From Bacillus cereus (GTDB lineage Bacteria; Bacillota; Bacilli; Bacillales; Bacillaceae_G): a stretch of 64,000 bases of DNA. Below the pieces are notes generated by a model, which saw nothing but the letters and a program-made list of their open reading frames with translations, searched no databases and had not been told where the DNA came from. Position numbers and translations under genes: made by a program. The DNA lies in contig NZ_NUOT01000013.1 in the NCBI RefSeq assembly GCF_002584535.1, forward strand, positions 90,501 to 154,500. Reading direction: 5' to 3'. This document shows positions 35,169-47,007 of this stretch, piece by piece. Position 1 is the first letter of the stretch, and each line of letters opens with the position of its first letter.

Positions 35169-36851
35169 TTACGCTAACGCTGCTGCTTGCTCCTGCTGAT
35201 CTACAGGGACTACAGCGTCCGTTAATGCTTTCTCTAATTCAGCTGTGTATTTCATTTGTTCTTCTTTACTCCAGCCTAATTTTGCCGCCATATATGCAAT
35301 TACTGCTTCTTTCCACTCATATACCCAGTGAATATTGAAGAATACAGCTCCTCTGCGGCGTACGAAGAAGTCAACAGGTTTTGCTGTCATTTCATAGTCC
35401 ATTGCGTATACAAGCGGTACAAGCACGTCTAACGGCATGTTATATTCTTTTGCATCTGCTTTCAATCCTTTTGCTAAGCTAAAGAGAACATCAACGTTAG
35501 AACCATAGAATTTCGCGAATTCTTCTGCCTGCTGCGTTGTTAAACCATATTTTGTTCCTTCCCCAGCCTTTTTCGTAATAAATGTTGGGAACCCACTAGA
35601 GCCACCTACATGCCCACCAGAGATCGGCATATGCTTTGTTTCACTCTTCGGATAAGAACCGTGGCCTTCTTTTTGTAATAGAGACGTTACATAGTCTACT
35701 ACCATCTCTGCCATTTTGCGGTATCCTGTTAACTTACCACCAGCGATTGTAATTAAACCAGATTCTGAAGTCCAAATTTCATCTTTACGAGAAATTTCAG
35801 ATGCGCTCTTACCTTCTTCATAAATTAATGGACGAACACCAGCCCAGCTTGATTCAATATCTTTTTCTGTAATTTTCACGCTTGGGAACATATAGTTGAT
35901 TGCATTAATGATATATGTGCGATCTTCTGTTGTCATTTGTGGTACTGCTGCGTCTTTATCATAGAATGTATCAGTTGTACCTACATATGTTTTCCCGCCA
36001 CGCGGAATTGCAAAGACCATACGTTTGTCTGGTGTATCAAAATAGATCGCCTGCCCTAGCGGGAAACGTTTTTGATCGATAACTAAGTGAACACCTTTAG
36101 ATAATTGCAGTACTTTTCCTTTTTTCGAATTATCTTTTTCACGTAATGTATCTACCCAAGGACCAGCTGCGTTTACAATTTTCTTACCGTACACTTCATA
36201 TACTTCGCCATCTAATAAGTCGATAACGCGTACACCACATACTTTTCCATCTTTATATAAGAATCCGTCTACTTTTGCATAGTTAACTGCTTTTGCACCG
36301 CGCTTGATTGCTTCTTTCATTACTTCAATTGTTAAACGTGCATCATCTGTACGATATTCTACGTAATAGCCGCCGCCCTTTAATCCTTCTTGTTTTACAA
36401 GCGGTTCTTTCTTCATTGTTTCTTCACGGCTAAACATTTTTCTACGTTCGCTTCGTTTTACCCCTGCTAGGAAGTCATATACACGAAGACCGATTGATGT
36501 ACTGAATGAACCGAACGTACCACCTTTATGGAATGGAAGTAACATCCACTCTGGTGTTGTTACATGGGGACCGTTCTCATATACAATCGCACGCTCTTTC
36601 CCAACCTCTGCTACCATTTTCACTTCAAGTTGTTTCAAATAACGTAAACCACCGTGTACAAGTTTCGTTGAACGACTTGATGTACCTGCTGCAAAGTCTT
36701 GCATTTCGAATACAATTGTTGATAAACCACGTGTTGCTCCATCTAATGCAATACCAGAACCAGTAATCCCTCCACCAATTACGATCACATCTAACTCTTG
36801 TTTATTTACTCCGTTTAATACGTCCTTACGTTGTTTACTTGAAAATTCCAT
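35169..36851 (-). CDS. glpD: Aerobic glycerol-3-phosphate dehydrogenase
   Basis: 560 residues, normal length. The FAD motif is VIVIGGGITGSGIALDGATRG near residue 25, followed by the family signature FAAGTSSRSTKLVHGGLRYL. It oxidises glycerol 3-phosphate to dihydroxyacetone phosphate and feeds electrons to quinone at the membrane. It is downstream of glpK but has its own leader with a terminator-like hairpin (36872-36930), so GlpP can control it separately. Confidence 0.95.
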   Translation of the reverse strand: MEFSSKQRKDVLNGVNKQELDVIVIGGGITGSGIALDGATRGLSTIVFEMQDFAAGTSSRSTKLVHGGLRYLKQLEVKMVAEVGKERAIVYENGPHVTTPEWMLLPFHKGGTFGSFSTSIGLRVYDFLAGVKRSERRKMFSREETMKKEPLVKQEGLKGGGYYVEYRTDDARLTIEVMKEAIKRGAKAVNYAKVDGFLYKDGKVCGVRVIDLLDGEVYEVYGKKIVNAAGPWVDTLREKDNSKKGKVLQLSKGVHLVIDQKRFPLGQAIYFDTPDKRMVFAIPRGGKTYVGTTDTFYDKDAAVPQMTTEDRTYIINAINYMFPSVKITEKDIESSWAGVRPLIYEEGKSASEISRKDEIWTSESGLITIAGGKLTGYRKMAEMVVDYVTSLLQKEGHGSYPKSETKHMPISGGHVGGSSGFPTFITKKAGEGTKYGLTTQQAEEFAKFYGSNVDVLFSLAKGLKADAKEYNMPLDVLVPLVYAMDYEMTAKPVDFFVRRRGAVFFNIHWVYEWKEAVIAYMAAKLGWSKEEQMKYTAELEKALTDAVVPVDQQEQAAALA

Positions 36852-36871
36852 GGTAATTCCTCCCTATTATA

Positions 36872-36930
36872 CGAAAAAAGAGACCACAAACTCCGCTATA
36901 GAAATCAATCTATAGCGCGTTGTGGTCTCT
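36872..36930 (-). promoter_or_regulatory. GlpP-type leader terminator upstream of glpD
   Basis: AGAGACCACAA (36879-36889) pairs with TTGTGGTCTCT (36920-36930), and inside it GCTATAGA pairs with TCTATAGC. On the minus strand the stem is followed by TTTTTCG, an intrinsic terminator placed between glpK and the glpD ribosome site. In B. subtilis GlpP with glycerol 3-phosphate prevents termination at such a leader. A related structure precedes glpF. Confidence 0.8.
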
Positions 36931-36982
36931 CCAAATCTCCTACCGAATTATTAACTTATCATCATTATAACACTGCTTATGA

Positions 36983-39308
<2,326 letters not shown>

Positions 39309-39327
39309 AAAATCCCCCCATAATCAA

Positions 39328-39341
39328 TTTAAACGCTTTCA
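39328..39341 (-). promoter_or_regulatory. cre-like site near glpF
   Basis: On the minus strand TGAAAGCGTTTAAA, one mismatch to the CcpA consensus TGWAANCGNTNWCA. It lies 20 bases before the glpF start, downstream of the leader terminator. Confidence 0.5.
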
Positions 39342-39387
39342 ATGTGATAGAGGTAAAATGAATGAACATTCATTTTTTCCCAAAGAA

Positions 39388-39447
39388 AAAGATCCACACC
39401 TGGCACGCTTCTATATAAAAATATAGAAACAATGAAATGTGGATCTC
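39388..39447 (-). promoter_or_regulatory. GlpP-type leader terminator upstream of glpF
   Basis: AGATCCACA (39390-39398) pairs with TGTGGATCT (39438-39446), with an inner TTCTATAT/ATATAGAA helix. On the minus strand the stem runs into TTTTTC. Same arrangement as at glpD; here it would gate the glpFK operon. Confidence 0.8.
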
Positions 39448-39495
39448 TTTTTTCTCCGTCACGTTTATTAACTTGTCTATAATGTTAACCGCAAA

Positions 39496-39509
39496 TGAAA
39501 GCGGTGTCA
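39496..39509 (+). promoter_or_regulatory. Perfect cre site (CcpA) between glpP and glpF
   Basis: TGAAAGCGGTGTCA matches the CcpA operator consensus TGWAANCGNTNWCA at every position. It sits 50 bases upstream of the glpF leader hairpin, near the expected promoter, so glucose would repress glpFK. Confidence 0.75.
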
Positions 39510-39533
39510 ACAAATTTTTTCACATTTTCGACA

Positions 39534-40091
39534 CTATTTTTGGAAATGTTTCCATAGTTCTTTTTTCGATGTTGTAATCGCTGTTGCACCAGCTGCTAAC
39601 GCTCTTTCTACATCATCAACCGTACGAATAAAGCCGCCTGCTAAAATCGGTACGCCCGTCCGTTCTTTCATCTCGGCAATCACACCTGTTAAAGCGCCTG
39701 GAAGCACTTCAATATAATCTGGTTTTGTCTTCTCTAACAGATTACAACTTTTCTCCATTGCACTCGAATCAATTAAAAAGATACGCTGAATCGCGACAAC
39801 ACCCTTTTGCTTCGCCTTCATAATCACACTTGCCTTTGTCGACAATAGTCCATATGGCTTATACTCTTGGCATAAAAACTCCGTCGCATGGCCATCGCTT
39901 TGCAACCCGTGAATTAAATCGACATGTAAAAATACCTTTTTACCATGCTGCTTCGCAAGTTTCACAACACTCTTCAATTGACCGATATGAATGTCTAAAA
40001 TAACAATATACTCATAATAACTATGTAATAATTTTTCTAAATCTTTTATTTGCCGAACAGCTGGCAAAATCTTTTGCTCATGAAATCCCAT
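39534..40091 (-). CDS. glpP: Glycerol uptake operon antiterminator
   Basis: 185 residues of the GlpP family, a TIM-barrel-like RNA-binding antiterminator activated by glycerol 3-phosphate. Landmarks: KILPAVRQIKDLEKLL, VFLHVDLIHGLQSDGHATEFL and VPILAGGFIRTVDDVERAL. Its targets should be the hairpins before glpF and glpD. It is just upstream of glpF in the same direction. Confidence 0.93.
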   Translation of the reverse strand: MGFHEQKILPAVRQIKDLEKLLHSYYEYIVILDIHIGQLKSVVKLAKQHGKKVFLHVDLIHGLQSDGHATEFLCQEYKPYGLLSTKASVIMKAKQKGVVAIQRIFLIDSSAMEKSCNLLEKTKPDYIEVLPGALTGVIAEMKERTGVPILAGGFIRTVDDVERALAAGATAITTSKKELWKHFQK

Positions 40092-40215
40092 TCAAAAAGT
40101 CCCCTTTTTTACATCATCCTATTCTTTATAGTACACAAATTAAGGAAAAAGAAAAGCTAGTAGAAGAATTTTTCATCCTACTTTCTTGTCACGTCGTGTC
40201 GAGCGGTCGATATCA

Positions 40216-40250
40216 TAAAAAAAAGGTGAATAACCGACTCGTTATTCACC
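40216..40250 (-). terminator. Terminator after yhaL
   Basis: GGTGAATAAC and GTTATTCACC; on the minus strand followed by TTTTTTTT. Confidence 0.9.
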
Positions 40251-40261
40251 ACTTACTCTCA

Positions 40262-40462
40262 TTACAGCAACACAGAATCCTTATCACTCTCTTGATTACG
40301 TCGCTCGCGCTCTTCCTCTAAACGCTTCATATATACTTCGCCTTCTTTTTCAATAAACTCATTATCCATCTCTTGCTCTTTTTTTGAAGTATATAAAACC
40401 ATGTAGCCACTTACGACAATCCCGATAATAACAAGATAAACCCACCATGGTAAAGTTTCCAA
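40262..40462 (-). CDS. yhaL: Sporulation protein YhaL family
   Basis: 66 residues from the TTG at 40462 (reads as METLPWWVYLVIIGIVV), with AAGGAAGG seven to ten bases upstream; the frame extends further but without a signal. One membrane segment, then a charged helical tail (EKEGEVYMKRLEEERERR). YhaL in B. subtilis lies near prsA and is expressed in sporulation under SigE. Confidence 0.82.
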   Translation of the reverse strand: METLPWWVYLVIIGIVVSGYMVLYTSKKEQEMDNEFIEKEGEVYMKRLEEERERRNQESDKDSVLL

Positions 40463-40560
40463 TTGATTTCCTTCCTTTCCTAAGACAAGCCTTGTTAGTT
40501 TCACTGTATGAGAGGAAGGACAAGATTATGACTCTTTTCCATACATTCTTTTTCACATCA

Positions 40561-40590
40561 TAAAAGCAGTACCCCTTAAGAGTACTGCTT
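40561..40590 (-). terminator. Terminator after the InhA gene
   Basis: AAGCAGTAC and GTACTGCTT with a nine-base loop. Confidence 0.75.
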
Positions 40591-40606
40591 CTAGTTTTAT
40601 CTTATT

Positions 40607-42994
40607 CTATCGATGAATCCAAACTGCACCTGCAGACTTGTCTTCAGCCTGGCCTACTACTTCAAACTTTAAGCCTAGTTTCGGTAATTTACGTCCTGCA
40701 TCTGGAATGATACTGTTGATGTACTGCTTAGAATCATCAAATTTCGCAACGCCTGGTAATCCTTTATAGTCAAAGATTCCGCGAGTTGGTGAATCTGCTT
40801 TCCATGCTGGCGTTTGATCAAATGAGAATGCCGCATCGGCAATTTGATAACGCGTACTGCTCTTCACAGTCGGTTGTCCATTTAATGTACCTACGATTGC
40901 CTCTGGATGAGAATCTACTACACCTAGGAATCCTTCACCTGGATGAACGCCTACCCAGTTATCTGTAAAGCTTTGATCTGCGTACCATACAACCATTCCT
41001 GTATTAAATACTGGACCACGCGCATATTTTAATGCTTGGTCAGAACCAGCGTAATTTCTCCACTCTACATAGTAGTTATGTTTTTTCTGTTCAAATCCAT
41101 CAGATACAGTAAATCCTTTTAACGTCATTGCTGGTTGACCTTCAGCATCATCAGAGAAAACAACTTTGCCATCTACAGTTAACGCTGCATTATCTAACGC
41201 AAATCCTTTATAAGCTACTGCGATATCTGTTAAATATTCAAACTGTAGTTTTACTTTTTTCCCTTTGAATTGGCTTAAATCGTATGATTTATCAACCCAC
41301 TTACCATCAGTTGTATCCATACCGCCTTTTACATCATTTTCTCCCATTCTATCAATACGTGTCTTCGTTCCATCTTCTGCAATAGCGTACACGTCAAGGA
41401 AATCATACTTCGCTTCAAGCTCATAGAATGCCTTATAATCAAACTTAGCATTCGCTGCATTTGTTAAATCAAATACTGGTGTCTCAAGTGTTGTACGCAT
41501 GTCATTTCCTTTTGTACTGTAATAAAACTTCTTACCAAATGCCGCTTCAATATTTTTAATATTTTTGTCCGGTAAGTTAACACGAACAATTCCTGGTCGT
41601 TTTGACTTTGTAACACTTTGATCGATATATGTTGCAGCGCCAATGCCGTTGCGAAGTTTATCGTAATCTACTTCTAAAATATTCGCCCAGTTTCCGCCCA
41701 TATTCTTTTGGAAAAACTCTTTATTTTGTGGTGACAAGCTCGTTGGCTCTGTTCCTGCAATTTTTCCAGCCCAGCTGCCTCCGCTCATAATAGACCATGA
41801 CTCAACAGGTTCACCTTGTCCTGTATACTTTGTGTCATACTCATCTGGTAAACCTAAATCATGACCGTACTCATGCGCAAACACACCAACCGCTCCATCT
41901 TCAGGTTCGATTGTATAATCGTATGCAGCCATCTTTCCGCCCCAATTCGGAACAGAAGCTTGTGTGCCATCAATTGCATATGGTTTTGATCCAAGTTTTG
42001 AACGGTGAGACCAAATTGCATCATCTTTCAATTTACCGCCGCCAGCTTCTTGTCCTACACCCGCATGAACAACCATTAAATGATCAATAATGCCGTCTGG
42101 CTCATTTTTATTTCCGTCACCATCTTGATCGTACTGATCAAATTGGTCAAAATCAGCCAAGTTAATTCCTTTTGCTACTGCTGCTTTTAATGCTTCCTTC
42201 ACAAAATCACGTGGTCCTAAAGGTCCTTTATTATCATGACCAGTACCAGCATCTGAACCGTAATCGGAAGCTTTCCCTGGAACAGTTAGCCATTCCGTTA
42301 CAGTTCCATCAACTGTGTAGCTACCACCAGATTGTTCTTCATAATATTGTTTAAATGTGTTAATCTTCGATCCATCAAATAACGTAAATGGCTCATCACC
42401 AAATAACATTTTTTGATAATGCTCACGATCAAAGTCTTTAGAATACATATATCCTGGCGCTTGATCAATATTATTATGTTTAAAATCACTAAACTCCGCG
42501 AGTAAAACAAGCACTTTATCTGTTCGAACAGCACCGTTATATCCTTCTTGCTTCGCTGGTGCAGTCGGAACTTTTCCATTTAACTTACCAGGGGTAAATC
42601 CAGATGCTTGTCCAGCTACTGTTCCTTCAGCCGGTTTATCTGCTTGTTCCTTTTCTTGCATCTTTGCATCTTTTACTTTTTTCATAAAATCAGATGCTTC
42701 TTGCGTCAAACTATCTCCAGGAACAATCTCTTTCCCAGGGTTTTCCCCTTTCTTTTTCTCAACATACTTTTCAACAGCCTTTGATGTCTCAGCTTGTGAT
42801 GCAGATTTATCAATAACGCCTCGTTCTTTTAACGCTTCTGCTAAACGTTCCTCTGGTATTAAATGTTCATCGATTGGTAGAGATGATGATGGCGTTTCAG
42901 CATATGCAGATTGCCCCCCAAATGCAAAAGTACTGCTTAATACTGCCGCTGTTGCTAATACTGATAAAGGTTTTCTCTTCCCATTGTTTTTCAA
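40607..42994 (-). CDS. Immune inhibitor A (InhA) family M6 metalloprotease
   Basis: 795 residues from the TTG at 42994 ([11 protein letters not shown] follows; GGGGAGGAAG upstream). The upstream extension of the frame to 43075 has no signal. A signal peptide ends at AYAET; the propeptide precedes the M6 catalytic domain with zinc motif [14 protein letters not shown] and Met-turn WSIMSGGSW. It degrades antibacterial peptides and host proteins and is secreted or exosporium-bound in the group. Several InhA paralogues exist in B. cereus; from the sequence it is not clearly InhA1 or InhA2, so I give no symbol. No PlcR box is upstream. Confidence 0.93.
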   Translation of the reverse strand: MKNNGKRKPLSVLATAAVLSSTFAFGGQSAYAETPSSSLPIDEHLIPEERLAEALKERGVIDKSASQAETSKAVEKYVEKKKGENPGKEIVPGDSLTQEASDFMKKVKDAKMQEKEQADKPAEGTVAGQASGFTPGKLNGKVPTAPAKQEGYNGAVRTDKVLVLLAEFSDFKHNNIDQAPGYMYSKDFDREHYQKMLFGDEPFTLFDGSKINTFKQYYEEQSGGSYTVDGTVTEWLTVPGKASDYGSDAGTGHDNKGPLGPRDFVKEALKAAVAKGINLADFDQFDQYDQDGDGNKNEPDGIIDHLMVVHAGVGQEAGGGKLKDDAIWSHRSKLGSKPYAIDGTQASVPNWGGKMAAYDYTIEPEDGAVGVFAHEYGHDLGLPDEYDTKYTGQGEPVESWSIMSGGSWAGKIAGTEPTSLSPQNKEFFQKNMGGNWANILEVDYDKLRNGIGAATYIDQSVTKSKRPGIVRVNLPDKNIKNIEAAFGKKFYYSTKGNDMRTTLETPVFDLTNAANAKFDYKAFYELEAKYDFLDVYAIAEDGTKTRIDRMGENDVKGGMDTTDGKWVDKSYDLSQFKGKKVKLQFEYLTDIAVAYKGFALDNAALTVDGKVVFSDDAEGQPAMTLKGFTVSDGFEQKKHNYYVEWRNYAGSDQALKYARGPVFNTGMVVWYADQSFTDNWVGVHPGEGFLGVVDSHPEAIVGTLNGQPTVKSSTRYQIADAAFSFDQTPAWKADSPTRGIFDYKGLPGVAKFDDSKQYINSIIPDAGRKLPKLGLKFEVVGQAEDKSAGAVWIHR

Positions 42995-43145
42995 TGTACT
43001 TCCTCCCCATGTTTGCAAATTATCTGTTTTTTTTGCCAATAACAATATAATATTCGTATTATGACGAATATTCAATATTTTTCAACAAATAAAATGTTGA
43101 GAAATATTTTTTTATGCAGGATGAAACACATAAGACAGCAAAACA

Positions 43146-43175
43146 AAAAGGTTCTGCCCTAAATAGCAGAACCTT
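43146..43175 (-). terminator. Terminator after the alpha/beta hydrolase gene
   Basis: AAGGTTCTGC (43148-43157) and GCAGAACCTT (43166-43175) with an eight-base loop. Confidence 0.8.
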
Positions 43176-43217
43176 CGTTCGAATCATCTTCTTAAGAAAG
43201 AAGAAACGGGTTTATAA

Positions 43218-44108
43218 TTAAAAAATTCTATTGGTAGATACAGCATGCTTTTCAAAAAAAGCTTGGACATATTTCATAAACTCTTCCGGCTCTTGACGAA
43301 ACGGAGCATGATACCCTTTTTCAATCATATGGAATGTACTATTTTTCAATAGTTGATGATAAGTTTCACCATTTTTCCATGAAACGCTTTTATCATTTCT
43401 GCCCCAAATAATTAAGGTTGGCACCTTGATTTCATTCGCATCCATCGCAATGCGGCGCTCTCTCATTTTCGTCAATTCACTATAATGCTCTTTATCATCT
43501 CTTCTATTTTTCACCGCATTTTTATCATAATCCGTAATGGTAGATACCGTATTTACATCAACCGATAAATTCGGCTTTTGGAAACCTTCTTTTTGCTGGA
43601 AGGATTCTATTCCTGTCGAGTCCGCTAAAATAAGGTGCGTAATCGCTTCAGGATATAAATACGTCAAATTAAGAGAAATCTCTCCTCCCATGGAATGACC
43701 GAGAACAGCGAACTTATCGTAGCCTAATTTTTTCATTAACTTATAATATAAATTTGCTTGTGCTGGAAATGAATACTGAAAATCCACCGGCTTAGAAGAA
43801 CGACCAAATCCTAAAATATCAACCGCAATGATCGTATGATCTTTCGCTAATCCTGGATAAATATCACCAAATCCATCAGAAGAACCACCAAAGCCATGAA
43901 GCATAAGCAGCGGCGGGTTTCCTTCACCAATTTGTTTAAAATATATCGTTTGTCCATCAATTTCCGCCATCTTTTCTTCTGTGTTCAGTCTTGTTACCAT
44001 TGTATCCTTTACTTCCTGTACCTTCGCTGTAGGCCTTTCCACAACGTTACAAACCACTAATAATACAAGTGCAAGACCACTAATTATATAGAACTTTAAT
44101 TGTTTCAA
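43218..44108 (-). CDS. Membrane-anchored alpha/beta hydrolase
   Basis: 296 residues from the TTG at 44108, nine bases after AAAGGAGA. One N-terminal membrane segment (about 6-22) anchors the protein with the hydrolase outside. Family motifs: MLHGFGGSSDGF (oxyanion hole), nucleophile GHSMGGE, Asp in IIWGRNDKS and His in KGYHAPF, so the triad is complete. Substrate unknown; it may be an esterase or lipase-like enzyme. Single gene. Confidence 0.88.
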   Translation of the reverse strand: MKQLKFYIISGLALVLLVVCNVVERPTAKVQEVKDTMVTRLNTEEKMAEIDGQTIYFKQIGEGNPPLLMLHGFGGSSDGFGDIYPGLAKDHTIIAVDILGFGRSSKPVDFQYSFPAQANLYYKLMKKLGYDKFAVLGHSMGGEISLNLTYLYPEAITHLILADSTGIESFQQKEGFQKPNLSVDVNTVSTITDYDKNAVKNRRDDKEHYSELTKMRERRIAMDANEIKVPTLIIWGRNDKSVSWKNGETYHQLLKNSTFHMIEKGYHAPFRQEPEEFMKYVQAFFEKHAVSTNRIF

Positions 44109-44392
44109 GTTAACTGTCTCCTTTCTATTGCTGTGAATCAAGAACGAATACACTTAAAATAAGCTTTTACATTTTGTACGTATTTTATAGCTACCACAGT
44201 TGTAACAAATTAGGTTACAACTATAGTAAAAAAATATGCTTTCTCTCTAAATAAGAATGCACTGGAATATTTCTTGATTACCTTTATACTATTCAACTCA
44301 CCTGTAATTATTTTAGTTACAAATAAAAAGTAAGTCAATTCTTTTCAGAGAAATTTATATTCCTTTTACTCTACTAAAAGCTTGAAATGATT

Positions 44393-45040
44393 CTATTTAT
44401 CTCTTACGTCTGTATCTTCCCTAATAAATTCTAATATTTCTCCATTAGGTTTAATTTTCACACCTGTCAAATACCCTAAATAAGCAGCACCTGTATCTAT
44501 ATTCCATGTATTACTTTCAATGTCATAATACGGATTTTTGCAAGGTGTGTGTCCTATAATTTGCAATTTATTAATATTCTTTAACGGACTGCGATTCCAT
44601 AAAACGCCATACTCATCTTCCTCTATGAATGGATTTTCTGATTGTTTGGAAATTCCTGCGTGACTTAGAAACAGGTGTTCATTTTCCCAATATAGCGGAA
44701 GATTTCTAAACCATCTAACATCATTCATATAATCTCTATTCACTTTCCTGTATTGATCCAGTGTCTCTTCCCCACACTGTCTTAGCCAATTGTTATTCGG
44801 TGGATTATCAAAATGACTAATTATTTCAAACTCATGATTCCCCTTTAAAAATTTGACTTGACTAGGAAAATCAGCACTTAATTGTATTGCAAATTGGGCC
44901 ATTTGAGGTGAGTTTTTTCCTCTATCAATTAAATCACCTAATTGGAAAACCATTTCATTCTCTTTATCCCAATATTTATTGAGCAAATTCTTAAATGTAT
45001 AATAACACCCATGGACATCGCCTATAATAAAATAATTCAT
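44393..45040 (-). CDS. Metallophosphoesterase (PrpE/ApaH/serine-threonine phosphatase-like)
   Basis: 215 residues with the complete calcineurin-like metal motifs: GDVHG (8-12), GDLIDRG (35-41), GNHE (68-71), HAG and GHTP. These proteins hydrolyse phosphoproteins or dinucleotide polyphosphates. A GGAGGA site precedes the ATG. It stands alone with bcr-like repeat DNA upstream. Confidence 0.9.
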   Translation of the reverse strand: MNYFIIGDVHGCYYTFKNLLNKYWDKENEMVFQLGDLIDRGKNSPQMAQFAIQLSADFPSQVKFLKGNHEFEIISHFDNPPNNNWLRQCGEETLDQYRKVNRDYMNDVRWFRNLPLYWENEHLFLSHAGISKQSENPFIEEDEYGVLWNRSPLKNINKLQIIGHTPCKNPYYDIESNTWNIDTGAAYLGYLTGVKIKPNGEILEFIREDTDVRDK

Positions 45041-45149
45041 AGGGTACAGAATCCTCCTTATTTTAAATGAAAACGTTTATCCCTCTTTAACTAACTTACC
45101 CCTCTAGTGAAATTAGGGCAAGACATACATCCTCATTTTAATAAAGGGA

Positions 45150-45222
45150 ATCTTTAATCAGTAGGGTTTTCTTCATCCTTCACCTTACTTCTTTTCTTTT
45201 GCTGAATTTTGAAGCGGGGATT
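45150..45222 (+). repeat. bcr-like dispersed repeat, partial copy
   Basis: Matches pieces of the 12572-12727 repeat: CTTTAATCAGTAGGGTTTTC, then ACTTCTTTTCTTTTGCTGAA and TTTTGAAGCGGGGA. The end arms (ACGGACAGT type) are missing. It fills most of the 316-base gap between the metallophosphatase and the SUKH gene, together with the divergent promoters. Confidence 0.6.
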
Positions 45223-45356
45223 TTATATACGTAAATAGCGGAAGAAAACAGCTATTTGGAATCACTATAAATCTATGTTTGTGATTTTTTGTAAAAAAGG
45301 GAATGAATTATTTATAATAAAATAAAAAACTTATTTGAATAAAAGGAGAAATTTAA

Positions 45357-45818
45357 ATGAGAAACATTTGGGATACATCTAGTAAAAAACTAGAAGATTT
45401 AACAGATGAAATGGTTGTTTCCGCTGAAAATAAGCTAGGCGTAAAGTTACCGAAATCATATATTGACTTATGTAAAATACAAAACGGAGGGTATTTAATT
45501 TATGATGCTTATCCTACTTCTGTTCCAACAGGTTGGGCAGAAGACCATGTTAGCGTTAACTACATAAATGGGATTGGAGAAAAAGGAATTCTATCAAGCG
45601 CTTATTACATTGAAGAGTGGGAATTACCAAAAGATATTCTGCTTTTATGTGGAGACGGACATTGGTGGATTGCGCTGGATTATAGACACACAAAAGAAAA
45701 TCCACCAATCCTATACATCGATTTAGAATGGGAAGAAGATATTTTCATTTTAGAATTAGCTCCTGATTTTGAAACACTAATTAACGGCCTATTCGTTTAT
45801 GAATATGAGGAGAATTGA
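45357..45818 (+). CDS. SUKH (SMI1/KNR4) family protein, probable immunity protein
   Basis: 153 residues. ENKLGVKLPKSYIDLCKIQNGG (about 24-45) is the SUKH-1 signature, and PKDILLLCGDGHWWIALDY is the conserved central strand pair. SUKH proteins are often immunity proteins for polymorphic toxins of contact-dependent or secreted systems. No toxin gene is adjacent, so it may be an orphan immunity gene. AAAGGAG precedes the ATG. It begins a row of small plus-strand genes and fragments (45.4-46.95 kb). Confidence 0.85.
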   Translation: MRNIWDTSSKKLEDLTDEMVVSAENKLGVKLPKSYIDLCKIQNGGYLIYDAYPTSVPTGWAEDHVSVNYINGIGEKGILSSAYYIEEWELPKDILLLCGDGHWWIALDYRHTKENPPILYIDLEWEEDIFILELAPDFETLINGLFVYEYEEN

Positions 45819-45911
45819 TGATTGAAAGATTCACAATATCAATCGTGTTATTTGAATGGAACTCTCATGATAATAAGTGCCTTTTTATTTCAAGGATAAG
45901 TAGGTGTTCAT

Positions 45912-46199
45912 ATGAAACTATACTTTAAGGATATTGAATTAGGTGATATTACAGAAGTATCCACAGACACACCGTGGATGTATGGGACGATTCACTTAAA
46001 TGAAAATAGTAAGCCATTTCATGAATATTTTCACGGGATGGTTGATGAAGACAATGAATTCGATTTTGAAGTCGCAGATTCAGAATTTTTGGCGGAAAGT
46101 AATTGGTCTATTTTAGATGAAAATGAAGGTAAATATTTAGGGATCGATATACCGGCTATTTACATAGAAGATACAACGATCGCATGGCGCTGGAGATAA
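45912..46199 (+). CDS. Small acidic protein, possible immunity protein
   Basis: 95 residues, very acidic. DTPWMYGTIHLNENSKPFHEY and WSILDENEGKYLGIDIPAIYI look like a compact alpha/beta protein similar to small proteins found among immunity genes; I cannot name a family. The ATG follows a weak GTAGGTG site. It lies between a SUKH gene and a SUKH-like fragment, which supports an immunity role by context only. Confidence 0.65.
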   Translation: MKLYFKDIELGDITEVSTDTPWMYGTIHLNENSKPFHEYFHGMVDEDNEFDFEVADSEFLAESNWSILDENEGKYLGIDIPAIYIEDTTIAWRWR

Positions 46200-46259
46200 A
46201 TTGACCGATGCCAAAAGATACTATCTATCCTAAAATAGATTAAAAAAAGAGTTTTTTAT

Positions 46260-46409
46260 ATGTGGAAAAACTTGATTTTAGAAATTGAAAACATACTGAA
46301 AAGCGTTGGTTATAAGCTGAATACACCCGCTCTAGATACTGAGGTTCAGAGATTAAGAGAACGTGTGATACCTTCAATCCCCCTTAACAAAGAAATAAGG
46401 AGTGTTTAA
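46260..46409 (+). pseudogene. SUKH-like N-terminal fragment (49 codons)
   Basis: A short frame (ATG 46260 to TAA 46409). WKNLILEIENILKSVGYKLN followed by a proline and an acidic EVQRLRERV segment resembles the start of SMI1/KNR4 proteins (usually LNPPASEEEIEALEERLG). It ends where a full protein would need about 100 more residues. No ribosome site. Probably a remnant of a lost immunity gene. Confidence 0.4.
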
Positions 46410-46413
46410 AGCA

Positions 46414-46722
46414 ATGGGAAGATATCCACTGATTGCAATAATGAAAGAGTATGAGGATAAAGAAAATGTAATTTACAGTTTTGGTCCAAATACTGAATCT
46501 TGTATGTTATATCCAGATCTTTATAGTAGATGGAATTTTAAAGTTTTAAAGAATGAAACTAACCCTAATGAAGCATTTGTTTGTCTAGATGATATGCCGA
46601 AAAAACATATTTCCTTGTTGTATAAATGTATTCACAAAATATATGTTCACGTAAGAGAAAATGGTGGTATGGAAAATATGGATCAGATAGATTTCCCGGA
46701 ATACCTTGAGTTTATTGTATAA
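46414..46722 (+). CDS. Small protein of unknown function (102 residues)
   Basis: ATG at 46414 preceded by AAGGAG at eleven bases; the GTG at 46402 is too close to that site. GRYPLIAIMKEYEDKENVIY starts the protein and DDMPKKHISLLYKCIHKIYV lies near the middle. Not recognised; its setting among SUKH-type genes suggests an immunity-type protein. Followed directly by a repeat. Confidence 0.6.
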   Translation: MGRYPLIAIMKEYEDKENVIYSFGPNTESCMLYPDLYSRWNFKVLKNETNPNEAFVCLDDMPKKHISLLYKCIHKIYVHVRENGGMENMDQIDFPEYLEFIV

Positions 46723-46723
46723 G

Positions 46724-46831
46724 CTTTATAAAGTGAAACCTTAATCAGCGGCGGACTTAAGCCCTTACCTAACTTCTTTACTTTCACTGAACTTTGAGAT
46801 GGGGGTCTTACTGTCCGTTAATGCTGGATAA
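46724..46831 (+). repeat. bcr-like dispersed repeat, degenerate copy
   Basis: Runs colinear with 12572-12727: TTTATAAAGTGAAACCTTAA, TCAGCGGCGG, TACCTAACTTCTTTACTTTC, TGAACTTTGAGATGGGGGT and TTACTGTCCGTTAATGC. The first half of the hairpin arms is damaged by deletion. Confidence 0.65.
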
Positions 46832-46837
46832 GATAAG

Positions 46838-46951
46838 GTGGTTTTTAATCAGTTTATGGATCCATTTTCAGTTGCGGATTTTCGTTTGAGGCAAGATATC
46901 TATGAATATGGCTCAAACTTAGATGGTATAGACGATGAAAAAAACAAATAA
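46838..46951 (+). pseudogene. 3' fragment of a lost gene (37 codons)
   Basis: An open stretch starting directly at the repeat boundary and ending in TAA at 46951: FNQFMDPFSVADFRLRQDIY, EYGSNLDGIDDEKNK. It looks like the C-terminal end of a protein and has no start signal. It is followed by the Phr terminator on the other strand. The parent gene is unknown. Confidence 0.35.
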
Positions 46952-46952
46952 A

Positions 46953-46995
46953 AGAAGAACGCCTATTAGTGAGGGTAAACGTTCTTCTGTTTTTG
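46953..46995 (-). terminator. Terminator of the rap-phr unit
   Basis: AGAAGAACG and CGTTCTTCT around an 18-base loop, directly downstream of phr on the minus strand. Confidence 0.75.
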
Positions 46996-47007
46996 CTGGA
47001 AATTCAA

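Noticed and set aside
43040-43075. Possible PlcR box or palindrome upstream of the InhA gene (TATGACGAATATTC)
   Set aside because: It does not match the fixed positions of the PlcR consensus.
45061-45082. cre-like TGAAAACGTTTATC upstream of the metallophosphatase gene
   Set aside because: Two of the last consensus positions mismatch, and the gene has no link to carbon control.
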